Below, one piece after another: positions 9,156 to 17,535 of a stretch of 64,000 nt of DNA. The DNA is from CAXSBA01 sp965277105 (lineage in GTDB: Bacteria > Spirochaetota > UBA12135 > COTS27 > CAXSBA01). Each line of letters opens with the position of its first letter. The stretch's first letter is position 1. The notes beneath the pieces were generated by a model that searched no databases, had not been told where the DNA came from, and worked only from the letters and a program-made list of their open reading frames with translations. The translations under genes were made by a program, and so were the position numbers. The stretch lies in the NCBI GenBank assembly GCA_965277105.1, contig OZ255710.1:1426001-1490000 (forward strand), given 5' to 3'.

Positions 9156-10169
9156 TCAAGTCGTTTCTTTGGCTATTTTTTCTTGAATAAAAAATTGAGG
9201 GTTATCAATATTCTTTTTATACTCCAATAAAAATTCTTTCACTGAAGTAAAATCATTTAACTGCATTAGCTGATTACGAATTTTAGCAATGCCCGGATGT
9301 CCTTTAAGGTAGCCATTATAATACTTTCTAAAAGCCCGAACCGCCACTTTTTCTCCTCTAAGAGCAATGAAGGATTTTAAATGAGCAAGGCAAATGGTAA
9401 TTTTTTCTTGCAAGCTAATGGGAGTTACCACCTCTCCTTTTTTTAAAACTTCTTTAATCTCACGGAAAACCCAAGGAGAGCCAATAGCCATTCGGGCCAC
9501 CATAATGCCATCAGCCGGGGTCTCATTAAAAGCCCGTAGGGCATCTTCGGGGGTGTTGATTCCTCCATTTAAAATAATAGGAAATTTCACTACCTTTTTC
9601 ACCTGCTCAACCCACGACCAGTCAGCCTCTCCGCTATGGCCTTGAGATCTTGTGCGGCAATGAATCGTTAAGGCCTCAACGCCAACGGCTTCTAAACGTT
9701 TAGCGATTTCTATGATATTGATATTATCTTTATCCCAGCCAATTCTCGTCTTCACAGTTACCGGCAAATTAACCGCTTTTACTACTTGACTAATCATTTT
9801 CTCCATAAAAGGGGGGTCCAACAAAAGCCCCGCTCCCGCCCCTCTTTTAGAAACTTTTTTAACCCAACAACCAGCATTGATATCGATTAAAGTAGGGTTT
9901 TTGGTTTCGGCTAACTTAGCAGCTTCCACCATATTGTCTAAGTCATTGCCGTAAATTTGAATTCCGATAGGTTTTTCTTCTGGTAAAATTTCAATTTTTC
10001 TTTTACCTTGCTTGCAGCCCCTTACTAAACCATCCGAATTGACAAACTCCGTGTAAACCATATCGGCTCCCATTTCTTTACAGAAGATACGATAAGACAA
10101 ATCGGTAACCTCTTCCATAGGAGCGAGGAAAACCGGCTGATGGAATTTCTGACCAGCTAAAGTAAACAT
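9156..10169 (-). CDS. dus: tRNA-dihydrouridine synthase (DusB-like)
   Basis: FMN enzyme reducing uridines in the tRNA D-loop with NADPH. The TIM-barrel start APMEEVTDLSYR, the catalytic C101 in INAGCWVKKVSKRGAG, the FMN/tRNA motif VKTRIGWD and HCRTRSQGHSG are all visible in 337 residues. The NxGC-VKKV-RGAG form matches DusB. It lies 7 bases downstream of hisB on the same strand. Confidence 0.92.
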   Translation of the reverse strand: MFTLAGQKFHQPVFLAPMEEVTDLSYRIFCKEMGADMVYTEFVNSDGLVRGCKQGKRKIEILPEEKPIGIQIYGNDLDNMVEAAKLAETKNPTLIDINAGCWVKKVSKRGAGAGLLLDPPFMEKMISQVVKAVNLPVTVKTRIGWDKDNINIIEIAKRLEAVGVEALTIHCRTRSQGHSGEADWSWVEQVKKVVKFPIILNGGINTPEDALRAFNETPADGIMVARMAIGSPWVFREIKEVLKKGEVVTPISLQEKITICLAHLKSFIALRGEKVAVRAFRKYYNGYLKGHPGIAKIRNQLMQLNDFTSVKEFLLEYKKNIDNPQFFIQEKIAKETT

Positions 10170-10176
10170 AATTTTA

Positions 10177-11121
10177 TTACAAAACTCCTTTAGTGCTTGG
10201 AAGGCTAGTATTTTTCTGGCTAACCGCTTGCTCTAAACACTTGGCTAAAGCTTTAAAAGCGCCTTCTATTTGGTGGTGATCATTTTCTCCTTGCAGTTTT
10301 AAATGAAGGGTAAGCCCAGCAGCTAAGGCAAAGCTATAAAAAAAATGCTCTACCATTTCCGTGGGGAAGTCTCCTACTTTTTCTCTTTTAAACTTGGCTT
10401 TAAACTTTAAAAAAGGGCGGTTGGAAATGTCGAGTAAAACCGAGCTAGCAGTTTCATCCATTGGCAAGGAAAAAGCATAACGGGTTATGCCCCGCTTATC
10501 GCCTAAGGCCTTTTTCAACGCTTCCCCTAAAGTAATGGCCACGTCTTCTATGGTATGGTGCTCATCTACGACTAAATCACCTTTTGCTTTTAAGGTCAAA
10601 TCAAAATTAGCATGCTTGGCTAATAGGTCTAACATATGGTCAAAAAATCCAATGCTAGTTTGTATGCGATTTTTCCCTTGACCATCTAAGTTAAGGGTTA
10701 AGCTAATTTGAGTTTCTTTAGTCTTCCTTCCATGAGTAATTTTTCGAGGAGGATAAACGACTTTTTTTATCTTCGCTAGGATGTTATCCCATTTAGTTTT
10801 TTTATTGAATAAAAAAATATTTTTAGATGGAAGAAGAGGGCCAACTCCCGCATTGCTAAAAGCAAAACAATAAGTATTTTCTAAATCAAAAGACGAAGAA
10901 GCAAGTGAAGATAAAGTAGTTTTTTTAAACGGGATTCCTTCATTAGCTAAAAACGTAAGGAGTAAATTATCCTCCACTTTTTTTTCGTCAATAAGAAATA
11001 CTTCATAGTCATAAGCTATTAGCTCTTGCAAAAAAGAGATGGTTTTTTTTTGCGGGATAAAAAGACCTTTGTGCTTTTGCAGGAGAATTTCTTCTTGGAT
11101 TAAAATAGTTTTTATCTTCAT
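10177..11121 (-). CDS. hisB: Imidazoleglycerol-phosphate dehydratase with a degenerate N-terminal HAD domain
   Basis: Step 6 of histidine synthesis. Residues about 125-314 are a complete IGP dehydratase: GFFDHMLD, the metal-binding DEHHTIED, the second NDHHQIE and the terminal LPSTKGVL. Residues 1-120 align in order with the histidinol-phosphatase half of bifunctional HisB, but its catalytic elements are gone: the DxDGT loop reads ILIQEEILLQ and the late GDRxTD block reads AFSNAG. I expect dehydratase activity only, so a separate phosphatase is needed. The join to KETQIS matches that of bifunctional enzymes. Confidence 0.9.
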   Translation of the reverse strand: MKIKTILIQEEILLQKHKGLFIPQKKTISFLQELIAYDYEVFLIDEKKVEDNLLLTFLANEGIPFKKTTLSSLASSSFDLENTYCFAFSNAGVGPLLPSKNIFLFNKKTKWDNILAKIKKVVYPPRKITHGRKTKETQISLTLNLDGQGKNRIQTSIGFFDHMLDLLAKHANFDLTLKAKGDLVVDEHHTIEDVAITLGEALKKALGDKRGITRYAFSLPMDETASSVLLDISNRPFLKFKAKFKREKVGDFPTEMVEHFFYSFALAAGLTLHLKLQGENDHHQIEGAFKALAKCLEQAVSQKNTSLPSTKGVL

Positions 11122-11127
11122 AAAACT

Positions 11128-11601
11128 TTAACTCTTAACAAAAAAAAACAAGCCAACGAAAAAGAAAAGTAAGGCTAATGATTTATAAAGATTGATCGAG
11201 TAAATTTTGCCACCAAAAAAACCAAAGTGATCGAGAAAAATAGCGGTAGTGATTTGCCCGACCAAAAAAAAAACCAAAGTAGCCACAATGCCTAAACGAG
11301 CAGCAGAAAAACCTATTATCCCCACGATGATGATACCGAAAATTCCCGAAGTATATTCCCACCATTTTAATTGAAGTGATTTATCCAACCAAGCGTTAAA
11401 GCTAAACTGTTTTTTAGAAAAAAAATCGATAGCATAATAAAGTAAAAAAGAACTTGCTATAACAAGGGAGCCAAAAAAAAAATTGATAAAAATAGCACTA
11501 CTTACATTGAGCCGAGCTTCCACGTTTCCCATAATCCGGGCCTGCACCGCAACGGCAATTCCCCCTACAAACGCCAAACAACCAAGAAAAAATAAATTCA
11601 T
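11128..11601 (-). CDS. DMT-superfamily membrane protein (DUF606/YdcZ-like)
   Basis: 157 residues with about five hydrophobic helices and no large soluble part. The opening AFVGGIAVAVQARIMGNVEARL and the GLxGxxxVxxI-type helices match the DUF606 (YdcZ) branch of drug/metabolite transporters, which are half-size and often paired. The substrate is unknown. It is the first gene of the hisB-dus operon, 6 bases upstream of hisB. Confidence 0.72.
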   Translation of the reverse strand: MNLFFLGCLAFVGGIAVAVQARIMGNVEARLNVSSAIFINFFFGSLVIASSFLLYYAIDFFSKKQFSFNAWLDKSLQLKWWEYTSGIFGIIIVGIIGFSAARLGIVATLVFFLVGQITTAIFLDHFGFFGGKIYSINLYKSLALLFFFVGLFFFVKS

Positions 11602-11759
11602 GAATCTTATGAGTTAATTTTATTATGTTATCCTTTTTTTTAAGGGAAAGATTTCTAATCGTGATTATTTTCATTTTCATATTTTATAAAAATGCGAATT
11701 GAAGTAAGTTAAATTTTTAGAAAAAATAAAAAAATTATGATAAAATATAAAGGAATAAT

Positions 11760-11836
11760 GGAGTTGTAGCTCAGTTGGTTAGAGCTCCTGCCTGTCACGC
11801 AGGAGGCCGCGGGTTCGAGTCCCGTCAACTCCGCCA
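11760..11836 (+). tRNA. tRNA-Asp (anticodon GTC), CCA encoded
   Basis: The cloverleaf folds completely: acceptor GGAGTTG (11760-11766) pairs with CAACTCC (11826-11832). The D-arm is TAGCTCAGTTGG, the anticodon stem CCTGC/GCAGG has loop CTGTCAC (anticodon GTC), and the T-arm is GGGTTCGAGTCCC. G is the discriminator and CCA follows in the genome. A reading frame passes through it but is not a gene. Confidence 0.97.
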
Positions 11837-11852
11837 TTATTTTGATTTCATT

Positions 11853-12611
11853 TTGACTAATTTAAGCGTTAATTTAAATAAAATTGCTTTAATTAGAAAT
11901 TCTCGAGGAGAAAACACTCCTGATTTATTACACTTTTCTACTTTAGTATTAAAATCAAAGGCTATTGGCATTACCCTTCATCCTCGTCCTGATGAAAGGC
12001 ATATTACTGCTCAAGATGTTTATGCCATTAAAAAATTAGTTGCTAGTTTTAGCGATAAAGAATTAAACCTGGAAGGCAATCCTTTTTCTCGCCCCCAAAA
12101 AAATTATCCCGGTTTTTTAACTATGGTAGAAAAAGCTCAACCTAATCAAGTGACCTTAGTTCCTGACAATAAATCTCAGCTTACCTCTCATTATGGCTGG
12201 GATTTAAAAAAAAATTTCACTAGATTAAAAAAAATTATTCACTGGTTTAAAGAAAAAAACCTACGGGTAAGTTTATTCCTCGATGAAAAAGCCAAAAACT
12301 TAAAGTTGCTCCCCTTACTAAAAGCTGACCGAGTGGAACTCCACACCGGAAGTTACGCTCAAAGTTTCTCTACGCCTCAAAAAAAAGCGACCTTAAAAAA
12401 ATATCAAATATTAATCGAAAAAATAGAGAAACTAGGGCTAGGGTTAAATGCTGGGCATGACCTTAACGCTACTAACTTAGAAGCCTTTCTAAAGGCTAAC
12501 AAGACCATTAAGGAAGTTTCGATTGGTCATGCCTTGATTAGCGAAAGCTTGGAAGAGGGGTTTAAGAAAACCTTAGAAAATTACCTACAAATAACTCAAA
12601 AAAACTACTAA
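11853..12611 (+). CDS. pdxJ: Pyridoxine 5'-phosphate synthase
   Basis: Condenses 1-deoxyxylulose 5-phosphate with aminoacetone phosphate to form vitamin B6 phosphate. From the TTG at 11853 the protein is 252 residues (family about 240) and begins like PdxJ, VNLNKIALIRNSRG. It has GITLHPRPDERHI, NLEGNP (usual NLEMA), VTLVPD, VELHTGSYA and the terminal VSIGHALISESL. The frame runs back through the tRNA, so the TTG was chosen because it is the first start after it. It lies 16 bases past the tRNA with no promoter between them, so co-transcription with the tRNA is likely. Confidence 0.9.
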   Translation: MTNLSVNLNKIALIRNSRGENTPDLLHFSTLVLKSKAIGITLHPRPDERHITAQDVYAIKKLVASFSDKELNLEGNPFSRPQKNYPGFLTMVEKAQPNQVTLVPDNKSQLTSHYGWDLKKNFTRLKKIIHWFKEKNLRVSLFLDEKAKNLKLLPLLKADRVELHTGSYAQSFSTPQKKATLKKYQILIEKIEKLGLGLNAGHDLNATNLEAFLKANKTIKEVSIGHALISESLEEGFKKTLENYLQITQKNY

Positions 12612-12647
12612 ACCCTCTATTGGCTGTTGCCATCTCTTTTTTAACTT

Positions 12648-13604
12648 TTAAGATAATTGCTGGGTAATCTCTTTGATAACTCGATTAATAACAACTTTTT
12701 CTTGGCCTTGAAAATTACCGGCGGCCATCATGCTGTGCCCTCCCCCACTACCTAAGCCCGCTAAAGACTTTTTAGTTATTTCACCTAAATGCACTTTACC
12801 TTCTTTAGAGCGGGTGCAGATTTTCCCTTGACCTTTCACCGTTCCAGTGACAACGGAAAACATTACTTTTTCTCGTTTAATAAAAAATTCCGCCACTTCT
12901 TGAATTAATTCTAAATTGTTAATTTCTCCTAATGGACAAAAAAGAATTTGGTTTTTTACCACGTAGTTATTTAAAGCAATTTTCATAACGTCAAAAAAAT
13001 AAGGTTTTTTAGGGGTGCTTTCGATTTTTGCAATAATAGCAAAATCGGCTAACTGCAAACATTTCCTATAATAAAAAACATCTTTCGGAGTATAACTACG
13101 ATTAAAATTACTAGTTTCGGTAAGAATGGTATAGACGTAACAAGTGGCTAAAACCTTATCCAACTTTAAGCCAAAATGGAAAAAGTAATCGAGTAAAATC
13201 GTAGAAGTACTTCCCATTTTACTGTTGATTTCAAAAAAATTCTTTTTCTTAAATTCACTTTTGACATAAGAGTGGTGATCAAAAGTTACTTGAGGATAAT
13301 AGTTTTCGGGGATAGAATGGTTAGTATTTTCATACTGAAAATCAACCGCTCCTAAGATTTGAGGATGTTTAAGATCTTTCTCTTCAAACCAAAAAAGTTT
13401 TAATTTAAGATGCTCAATCATTGCTAGATTTTCCTCACGTGTGACTTCTCCACGGTAAACAATTTTACTTTTCACTTGAAATTTACTAGCAATTTTTTTT
13501 AATAACAACGCACTGGTAATGGAGTCCGGGTCGGGGTAATTGTGCATAAAAATCATGAGGCGTTTATTAGCAGAAAAGACTTTTGCTAATTGTTGGTATT
13601 TCAA
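12648..13604 (-). CDS. DHH/DHHA1 phosphoesterase (NrnA-like oligoribonuclease)
   Basis: 318 residues with the DHH domain motifs MHNYPDPDS (metal site, 20-28), the DHH triad at 109-111 (TFDHHSY) and a C-terminal DHHA1 domain with the substrate motif GSGGGHSMMAAG. NrnA-type enzymes degrade short oligoribonucleotides and pAp. Other DHH enzymes act on cyclic dinucleotide products, so the substrate is inferred. The start overlaps thiG by 4 bases. Confidence 0.82.
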   Translation of the reverse strand: MKYQQLAKVFSANKRLMIFMHNYPDPDSITSALLLKKIASKFQVKSKIVYRGEVTREENLAMIEHLKLKLFWFEEKDLKHPQILGAVDFQYENTNHSIPENYYPQVTFDHHSYVKSEFKKKNFFEINSKMGSTSTILLDYFFHFGLKLDKVLATCYVYTILTETSNFNRSYTPKDVFYYRKCLQLADFAIIAKIESTPKKPYFFDVMKIALNNYVVKNQILFCPLGEINNLELIQEVAEFFIKREKVMFSVVTGTVKGQGKICTRSKEGKVHLGEITKKSLAGLGSGGGHSMMAAGNFQGQEKVVINRVIKEITQQLS

Positions 13605-14374
13605 TGGATAGTCCCAGAAAGTGGCGATGAAGCTGAGGCGTAAGTAGTAGAGGCATTGAGTTTAGCTAAGTATCCTAGTCTACCAGCTTCTACGGCTAAA
13701 CGAAAAGAGTTAGCGGCTAGAAGAGGATCTTTAGCGGTGGCAATCGCGGTATTAACTAGAACTGCAGTTGCTCCTATTTCCATAGCCAAAGCAGCGTCCG
13801 AGGGCCTACCTATCCCGGCGTCAATGATAACCGGCACATTAGCTTCTTTAATCATTATTTTCAACTGCTCAATTGTTTTAAGCCCTTGATTGCTACCGAT
13901 AGGAGAACCCAAAGGCATAATAGCTGGGCAGCCTACTTCTTCTAATTTTTTCCCTAACACAAAATCGGCATTAATGTAAGGCAAAACGACAAAGCCTTCT
14001 TCTAATAAAATTTTTGCTGCCTTTAAAGTTTCTTCGCCATCGGGAAGTAAGTAACGCGGCTCAGGAGTCACTTCTAGCTTAACCCAATTATTACCAGTAG
14101 CTTTTCTAGCAATAGTAGCGAGTCGCACCGCTTCACTACTGTTTCTAGCGCCGGAAGTGTTAGGTAAAAACTGAATGGGTAGATCTTTAATTGCATCTAA
14201 AAAATCATCTTCAAGGTTGGTTAGATCTATCCTGCGAAGAGCCATAGTAACCATTTCGGTTTTAGAAGCGATGATGGTCTCCCGCATAAGAGCATTACTA
14301 GAAAACTTACCTGAACCTAAAATTAGTCTAGAAGCGAACTTCTTTTCTTGGAGAAAAAAATTGTCTTCTTTCAT
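13601..14374 (-). CDS. thiG: Thiazole synthase
   Basis: Forms the thiazole phosphate ring of thiamine from deoxyxylulose phosphate, a glycine-derived imine and ThiS thiocarboxylate. The 257 residues show FASRLILGSGKF, TEMVTMALRRID, NTSGARNSSEAV, VKLEVTPEPRYLLPD, IMPLGSPIGSNQGL, VIIDAGIGRPSDAA and VLVNTAIA, essentially every family block. No ThiS, ThiF or ThiH is in the window; thiL follows the same orientation 24 bases upstream. Confidence 0.96.
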   Translation of the reverse strand: MKEDNFFLQEKKFASRLILGSGKFSSNALMRETIIASKTEMVTMALRRIDLTNLEDDFLDAIKDLPIQFLPNTSGARNSSEAVRLATIARKATGNNWVKLEVTPEPRYLLPDGEETLKAAKILLEEGFVVLPYINADFVLGKKLEEVGCPAIMPLGSPIGSNQGLKTIEQLKIMIKEANVPVIIDAGIGRPSDAALAMEIGATAVLVNTAIATAKDPLLAANSFRLAVEAGRLGYLAKLNASTTYASASSPLSGTIH

Positions 14375-14398
14375 AGAAGATGATTTCTTTTAACTACT

Positions 14399-15358
14399 TT
14401 AACTAAAATGGTTGAAACCACTTTTAACTATTTCTTTTTTAGTGTTATCTTTTTCGCTAACTAAATACACTTTTTTTTCTTTAATAATTTCCCCCACTTC
14501 AATACCTGGAGCTAGATGGGCTTTCCTTTTAGGAATAGTATAAACTAATTCAAAATCTTCTCCACCATAAAGCATTTGATCATAAATATCTAAGTTCAAA
14601 ACCTTAGCGGCAAAGAAATTGAAATTTTTAACCGGGAGTTTGTCTTTATGAATAATTGCTCCTAATTTACTCTCGTAACAAATGTGCTTCACCTCTGAAG
14701 CTAAACCATCGGAAACATCGCACATGGCATTAGCATGAGGGGCGATTTCATCGACTAGATTCAACTGGCATTTTGGCTCTAAATATTTTTTTTTCACTTG
14801 ATAATGCCCCACAAAATTTCTTCTAAAAAGGTTATACCCTAAAGAGCCGGCCCCTAAGTCGCCAGTTATTTTAATAACGTCCCCTACCTTAGCAGAGGAA
14901 CGCAAGCAAAGGTTTTTATTATCAACAAAACCAACTACGGTTACCGTAATTTGAATTTTATTGCTTTTAGTAATATCTCCTCCTAAAACCAAAACATCGT
15001 GCTGGTTGCAACTTTTATAAATCCCTCGATACAGGGAGCGAAAAAAAGAAACCGGGGTATTTTTTTTCAAGGATATAGAAATGAACATATACTTGGCTTT
15101 TCCACCCATAGCCGCTATATCTGATAAGCTACCTTCGGACACTTTAAAACCAATTTGGAGAGGAGAAAAAAACTTAGTATTGAAGTGATCCCCGTTGACA
15201 AACATATCACTGGAAATAAGCAAATTGCGATTATTCCCTAGCGAGATAACCGCAGCGTCGTCTCCCGGGCCAGATATAATCTCTTTGTGCTTTTTATCAA
15301 TGGGCTTGATAATCTTGTCAATTAAACGGAATTCACCACCAAAATCATTTATTAGCAT
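14399..15358 (-). CDS. thiL: Thiamine-monophosphate kinase
   Basis: ATP-dependent last step to thiamine diphosphate. The 319-residue PurM-like protein has SGPGDDAAV (metal and substrate), LLISSDMFVNGDHF, VSEGSLSDIAAMGG, GGDITKSN, GDLGAGSLGY, CDVSDGLASEV and YGGEDFELVYTIP. Length and order of blocks are normal. It begins a thiL-thiG-nrnA run. Confidence 0.94.
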   Translation of the reverse strand: MLINDFGGEFRLIDKIIKPIDKKHKEIISGPGDDAAVISLGNNRNLLISSDMFVNGDHFNTKFFSPLQIGFKVSEGSLSDIAAMGGKAKYMFISISLKKNTPVSFFRSLYRGIYKSCNQHDVLVLGGDITKSNKIQITVTVVGFVDNKNLCLRSSAKVGDVIKITGDLGAGSLGYNLFRRNFVGHYQVKKKYLEPKCQLNLVDEIAPHANAMCDVSDGLASEVKHICYESKLGAIIHKDKLPVKNFNFFAAKVLNLDIYDQMLYGGEDFELVYTIPKRKAHLAPGIEVGEIIKEKKVYLVSEKDNTKKEIVKSGFNHFS

Positions 15359-15477
15359 AATTTATTTTTTATTTTAAAAAGGGATATAAAATTATATACT
15401 GTAAAAATAAGAAATACTAAAATAAATTAAAAAATTTATTACAGCTATTTAATCCGCGCTGTTATATTAAACTGAAG

Positions 15478-16407
15478 TTAAATAAGGCCTAGCATCAAAT
15501 GAATATTTTCTACTGCATTTAAAGAAGCCCCTTTACCGAGATTATCAATCCTAGCTATTAATAAGGTATCTTGGTTGCTATTATGACTAATAAAAATATC
15601 TACTTTATTGGTGTGGTTAATTCGAGTAATATCGAAATAATGCTCATCTATTAATTTTTCATCGGCTAACCAAGAAATATTAATCTCTTTTTCTTTTTGA
15701 TAGTAAGCCTTTAGTTTTTTATAAATAGTGTTAGTAGTTAATCGATTTTTTTTTAAATTCTCTCGAGTAATGGGGATAATCACCATAAGGCCCTGGGGAA
15801 TGGCAATAACTGATGGTAAAAATAAAACTTCTTTTTTTAAACCGGCTATTTTTTTCATCTCGGGTAAATGCTTATGCCCCAAGGTTAGCCCATAAGGAAG
15901 AAAGGGAAGCATCGGTTTTTTGCTTTCATATTTTTTAATCATATTTTTCCCGCCACCAGTATACCCCGAAATTCCCCAGGCAGTAGCGCTAAAAGTAGAA
16001 GGCAATAATTTTTCTTCAACTAGCGGGCGCATGATGGCAATAAAAGCAAGAGCATAACAGCCGGGGTTGCTTACTTTGGTAGCTTTTTGGATTTTTTCTC
16101 TTTGATTTTTTATCTGAGCAAAACCATAAACCCAATTACGAGCTGTACGAAAAGCAGTACTGCAATCTAAAATTTTTGCTTTACTATTTGCTTTTTGAAT
16201 AGAAGAAACCGCTTCTAGGCTGGCGTTATCCGGGAGACAGAGAACGATTAAATCTGCTTCCTCATAGCATTTAATTTTTTCTGATAATTTTTTTCGTTTA
16301 TTAGCTGGAATGGTAAGGAGAGTAATCTCTTTGATTTTGCTTAAATGTTTTTCAATAGTTAAACCAGTAGTACCACTAGATCCATCGATAAATATTTTTT
16401 TTTTCAT
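15478..16407 (-). CDS. argC: N-acetyl-gamma-glutamyl-phosphate reductase (type 2)
   Basis: NADPH-dependent third step of arginine/ornithine synthesis. At 309 residues it is the shorter type-2 form, opening with FIDGSSGTTGLTI (nucleotide binding). The catalytic cysteine is in SNPGCYALAF, followed by ISGYTGGGKNMI and the GHKHLPEM His. No other arg genes are in the window; hisH lies 21 bases upstream on the same strand. Confidence 0.92.
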   Translation of the reverse strand: MKKKIFIDGSSGTTGLTIEKHLSKIKEITLLTIPANKRKKLSEKIKCYEEADLIVLCLPDNASLEAVSSIQKANSKAKILDCSTAFRTARNWVYGFAQIKNQREKIQKATKVSNPGCYALAFIAIMRPLVEEKLLPSTFSATAWGISGYTGGGKNMIKKYESKKPMLPFLPYGLTLGHKHLPEMKKIAGLKKEVLFLPSVIAIPQGLMVIIPITRENLKKNRLTTNTIYKKLKAYYQKEKEINISWLADEKLIDEHYFDITRINHTNKVDIFISHNSNQDTLLIARIDNLGKGASLNAVENIHLMLGLI

Positions 16408-16428
16408 TAAAGTTGATAATAAAAAAAA

Positions 16429-17070
16429 TTACTCCCCCACAAAGTAATCAACAATATTTTTTAATAATTTAAGCCCCGCTTCCCCACTTTTTTCTAGGTG
16501 AAACTGCGTGGCAATAATGTTCTCTTTTTTAATAAAAGCCCCTAAGCGAGTACCATAAAAACTTTCACCTAAAAGGTATTTTTCTTCTGGCAAAGCATAG
16601 TAAGAATTAACATAATAAAAATAATTTTCTTTTGGCATTCCCGCTAAAAAAGGTTTAGCTAAGGGAGTAAACTTCACTAAGTTCCAGCCAATTTGAGGAA
16701 CGCGAACTTGGTTAAGATTAAACTTTTTCACCGTGCCGGCTAGCCACCCTAATGTTTTGGTTTTAGTTTTGGTCAGAGCTTTGTCGTTATCTATTTCTTC
16801 GCTATTAGCAAAAAGAATTTGGTAGCCAATACAAATTCCTAAAAAAGGTTTTTTTTCTTCTACCACTAACTGCTGAAGGACCGGAAGCAGTTTTTTTTTG
16901 GTTAAGCTCTCCATAGTAGCAGGAGCACTACCTACTCCGGGTAAAATAATTAACTTGCTAGCTTTTAGTTTAGCTATTTCATCGGTGATGGTCGCTGAAT
17001 AATTAATTTTACTAAGAGCGTTTACGACACTCTCTCCATTACCGGCTTCGTAATCAATAATATTAATCAT
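16429..17070 (-). CDS. hisH: Imidazole glycerol phosphate synthase, glutaminase subunit
   Basis: Supplies ammonia from glutamine to HisF in histidine synthesis. The 213-residue class-I glutaminase has the oxyanion region LPGVGSAP, the nucleophile Cys in GICIGYQILF (about residue 79) and the His/Glu pair in TQFHLEKSGEAGLKLL. The usual FHPEKS reads FHLEKS, with the catalytic residues kept. hisF is not in this window; hisB is about 5 kb away in a different operon, so the his genes are scattered. Confidence 0.92.
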   Translation of the reverse strand: MINIIDYEAGNGESVVNALSKINYSATITDEIAKLKASKLIILPGVGSAPATMESLTKKKLLPVLQQLVVEEKKPFLGICIGYQILFANSEEIDNDKALTKTKTKTLGWLAGTVKKFNLNQVRVPQIGWNLVKFTPLAKPFLAGMPKENYFYYVNSYYALPEEKYLLGESFYGTRLGAFIKKENIIATQFHLEKSGEAGLKLLKNIVDYFVGE

Positions 17071-17135
17071 TAAAAATTAGGATAATTTTTTTAAAAAAAA
17101 ATCCTCTAAAAAATAAATGAATTATTATTGTATAA

Positions 17136-17531
17136 TCAATCGCTTATTTTATTAAGCACTTTTTTAAAAGCTTCGGGGATAGCGACTTTTTCCCCTTGCT
17201 GAGTAAAAACATGCACGGTCTCAGCTTGAGCATAAACAATAGTATCTTTGGTAAAAGAAAAATTTAGACTAAAAGAAGTATGGCCAATTTTTTCACATTT
17301 AAGCTCCACTAGTATTTCATCGCCCAACCTAAGGGGCTTGAAATACTGGGATTTACTCTCAACAATAAAAGGGATGGTTTTTTCTTTAATTAACTTGGAA
17401 ATAAAAATCTTATTGTCGATGAGGAAAGCTTCCAAAGTGGTTTGACAAAATTCGTAGAGTTTGGGGAAAAAAATTACCCCCGCAACATCAACATGTTGGA
17501 TATTGATAAAGTATTTTTTAGTAAAAGCCAA
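17136..17531 (-). CDS. Hotdog-fold acyl-CoA thioesterase (YbgC/4HBT family)
   Basis: 131 residues with the 4HBT hotdog signature: an N-terminal VDVAGVIFFPKLYEFC helix/strand bearing the catalytic Asp, then FKPLRLGDEILVELKCEKIG and TSFSLNFSF. Family members hydrolyse acyl-CoA or acyl-ACP thioesters; DHNA-CoA hydrolase is an alternative reading. It starts 4 bases after the FliF/FliG-like gene. YbgC thioesterases also accompany TolQ/TolR, the paralogues of MotA/MotB, so the neighbourhood recalls tol-pal, though the gene order differs. Confidence 0.78.
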   Translation of the reverse strand: MAFTKKYFINIQHVDVAGVIFFPKLYEFCQTTLEAFLIDNKIFISKLIKEKTIPFIVESKSQYFKPLRLGDEILVELKCEKIGHTSFSLNFSFTKDTIVYAQAETVHVFTQQGEKVAIPEAFKKVLNKISD

Positions 17532-17535
17532 AGAA

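Noticed and set aside
11775..11852. Frame through the tRNA-Asp as a pdxJ N-terminus
   Set aside because: It lies inside the tRNA; the family alignment begins after the TTG at 11853.
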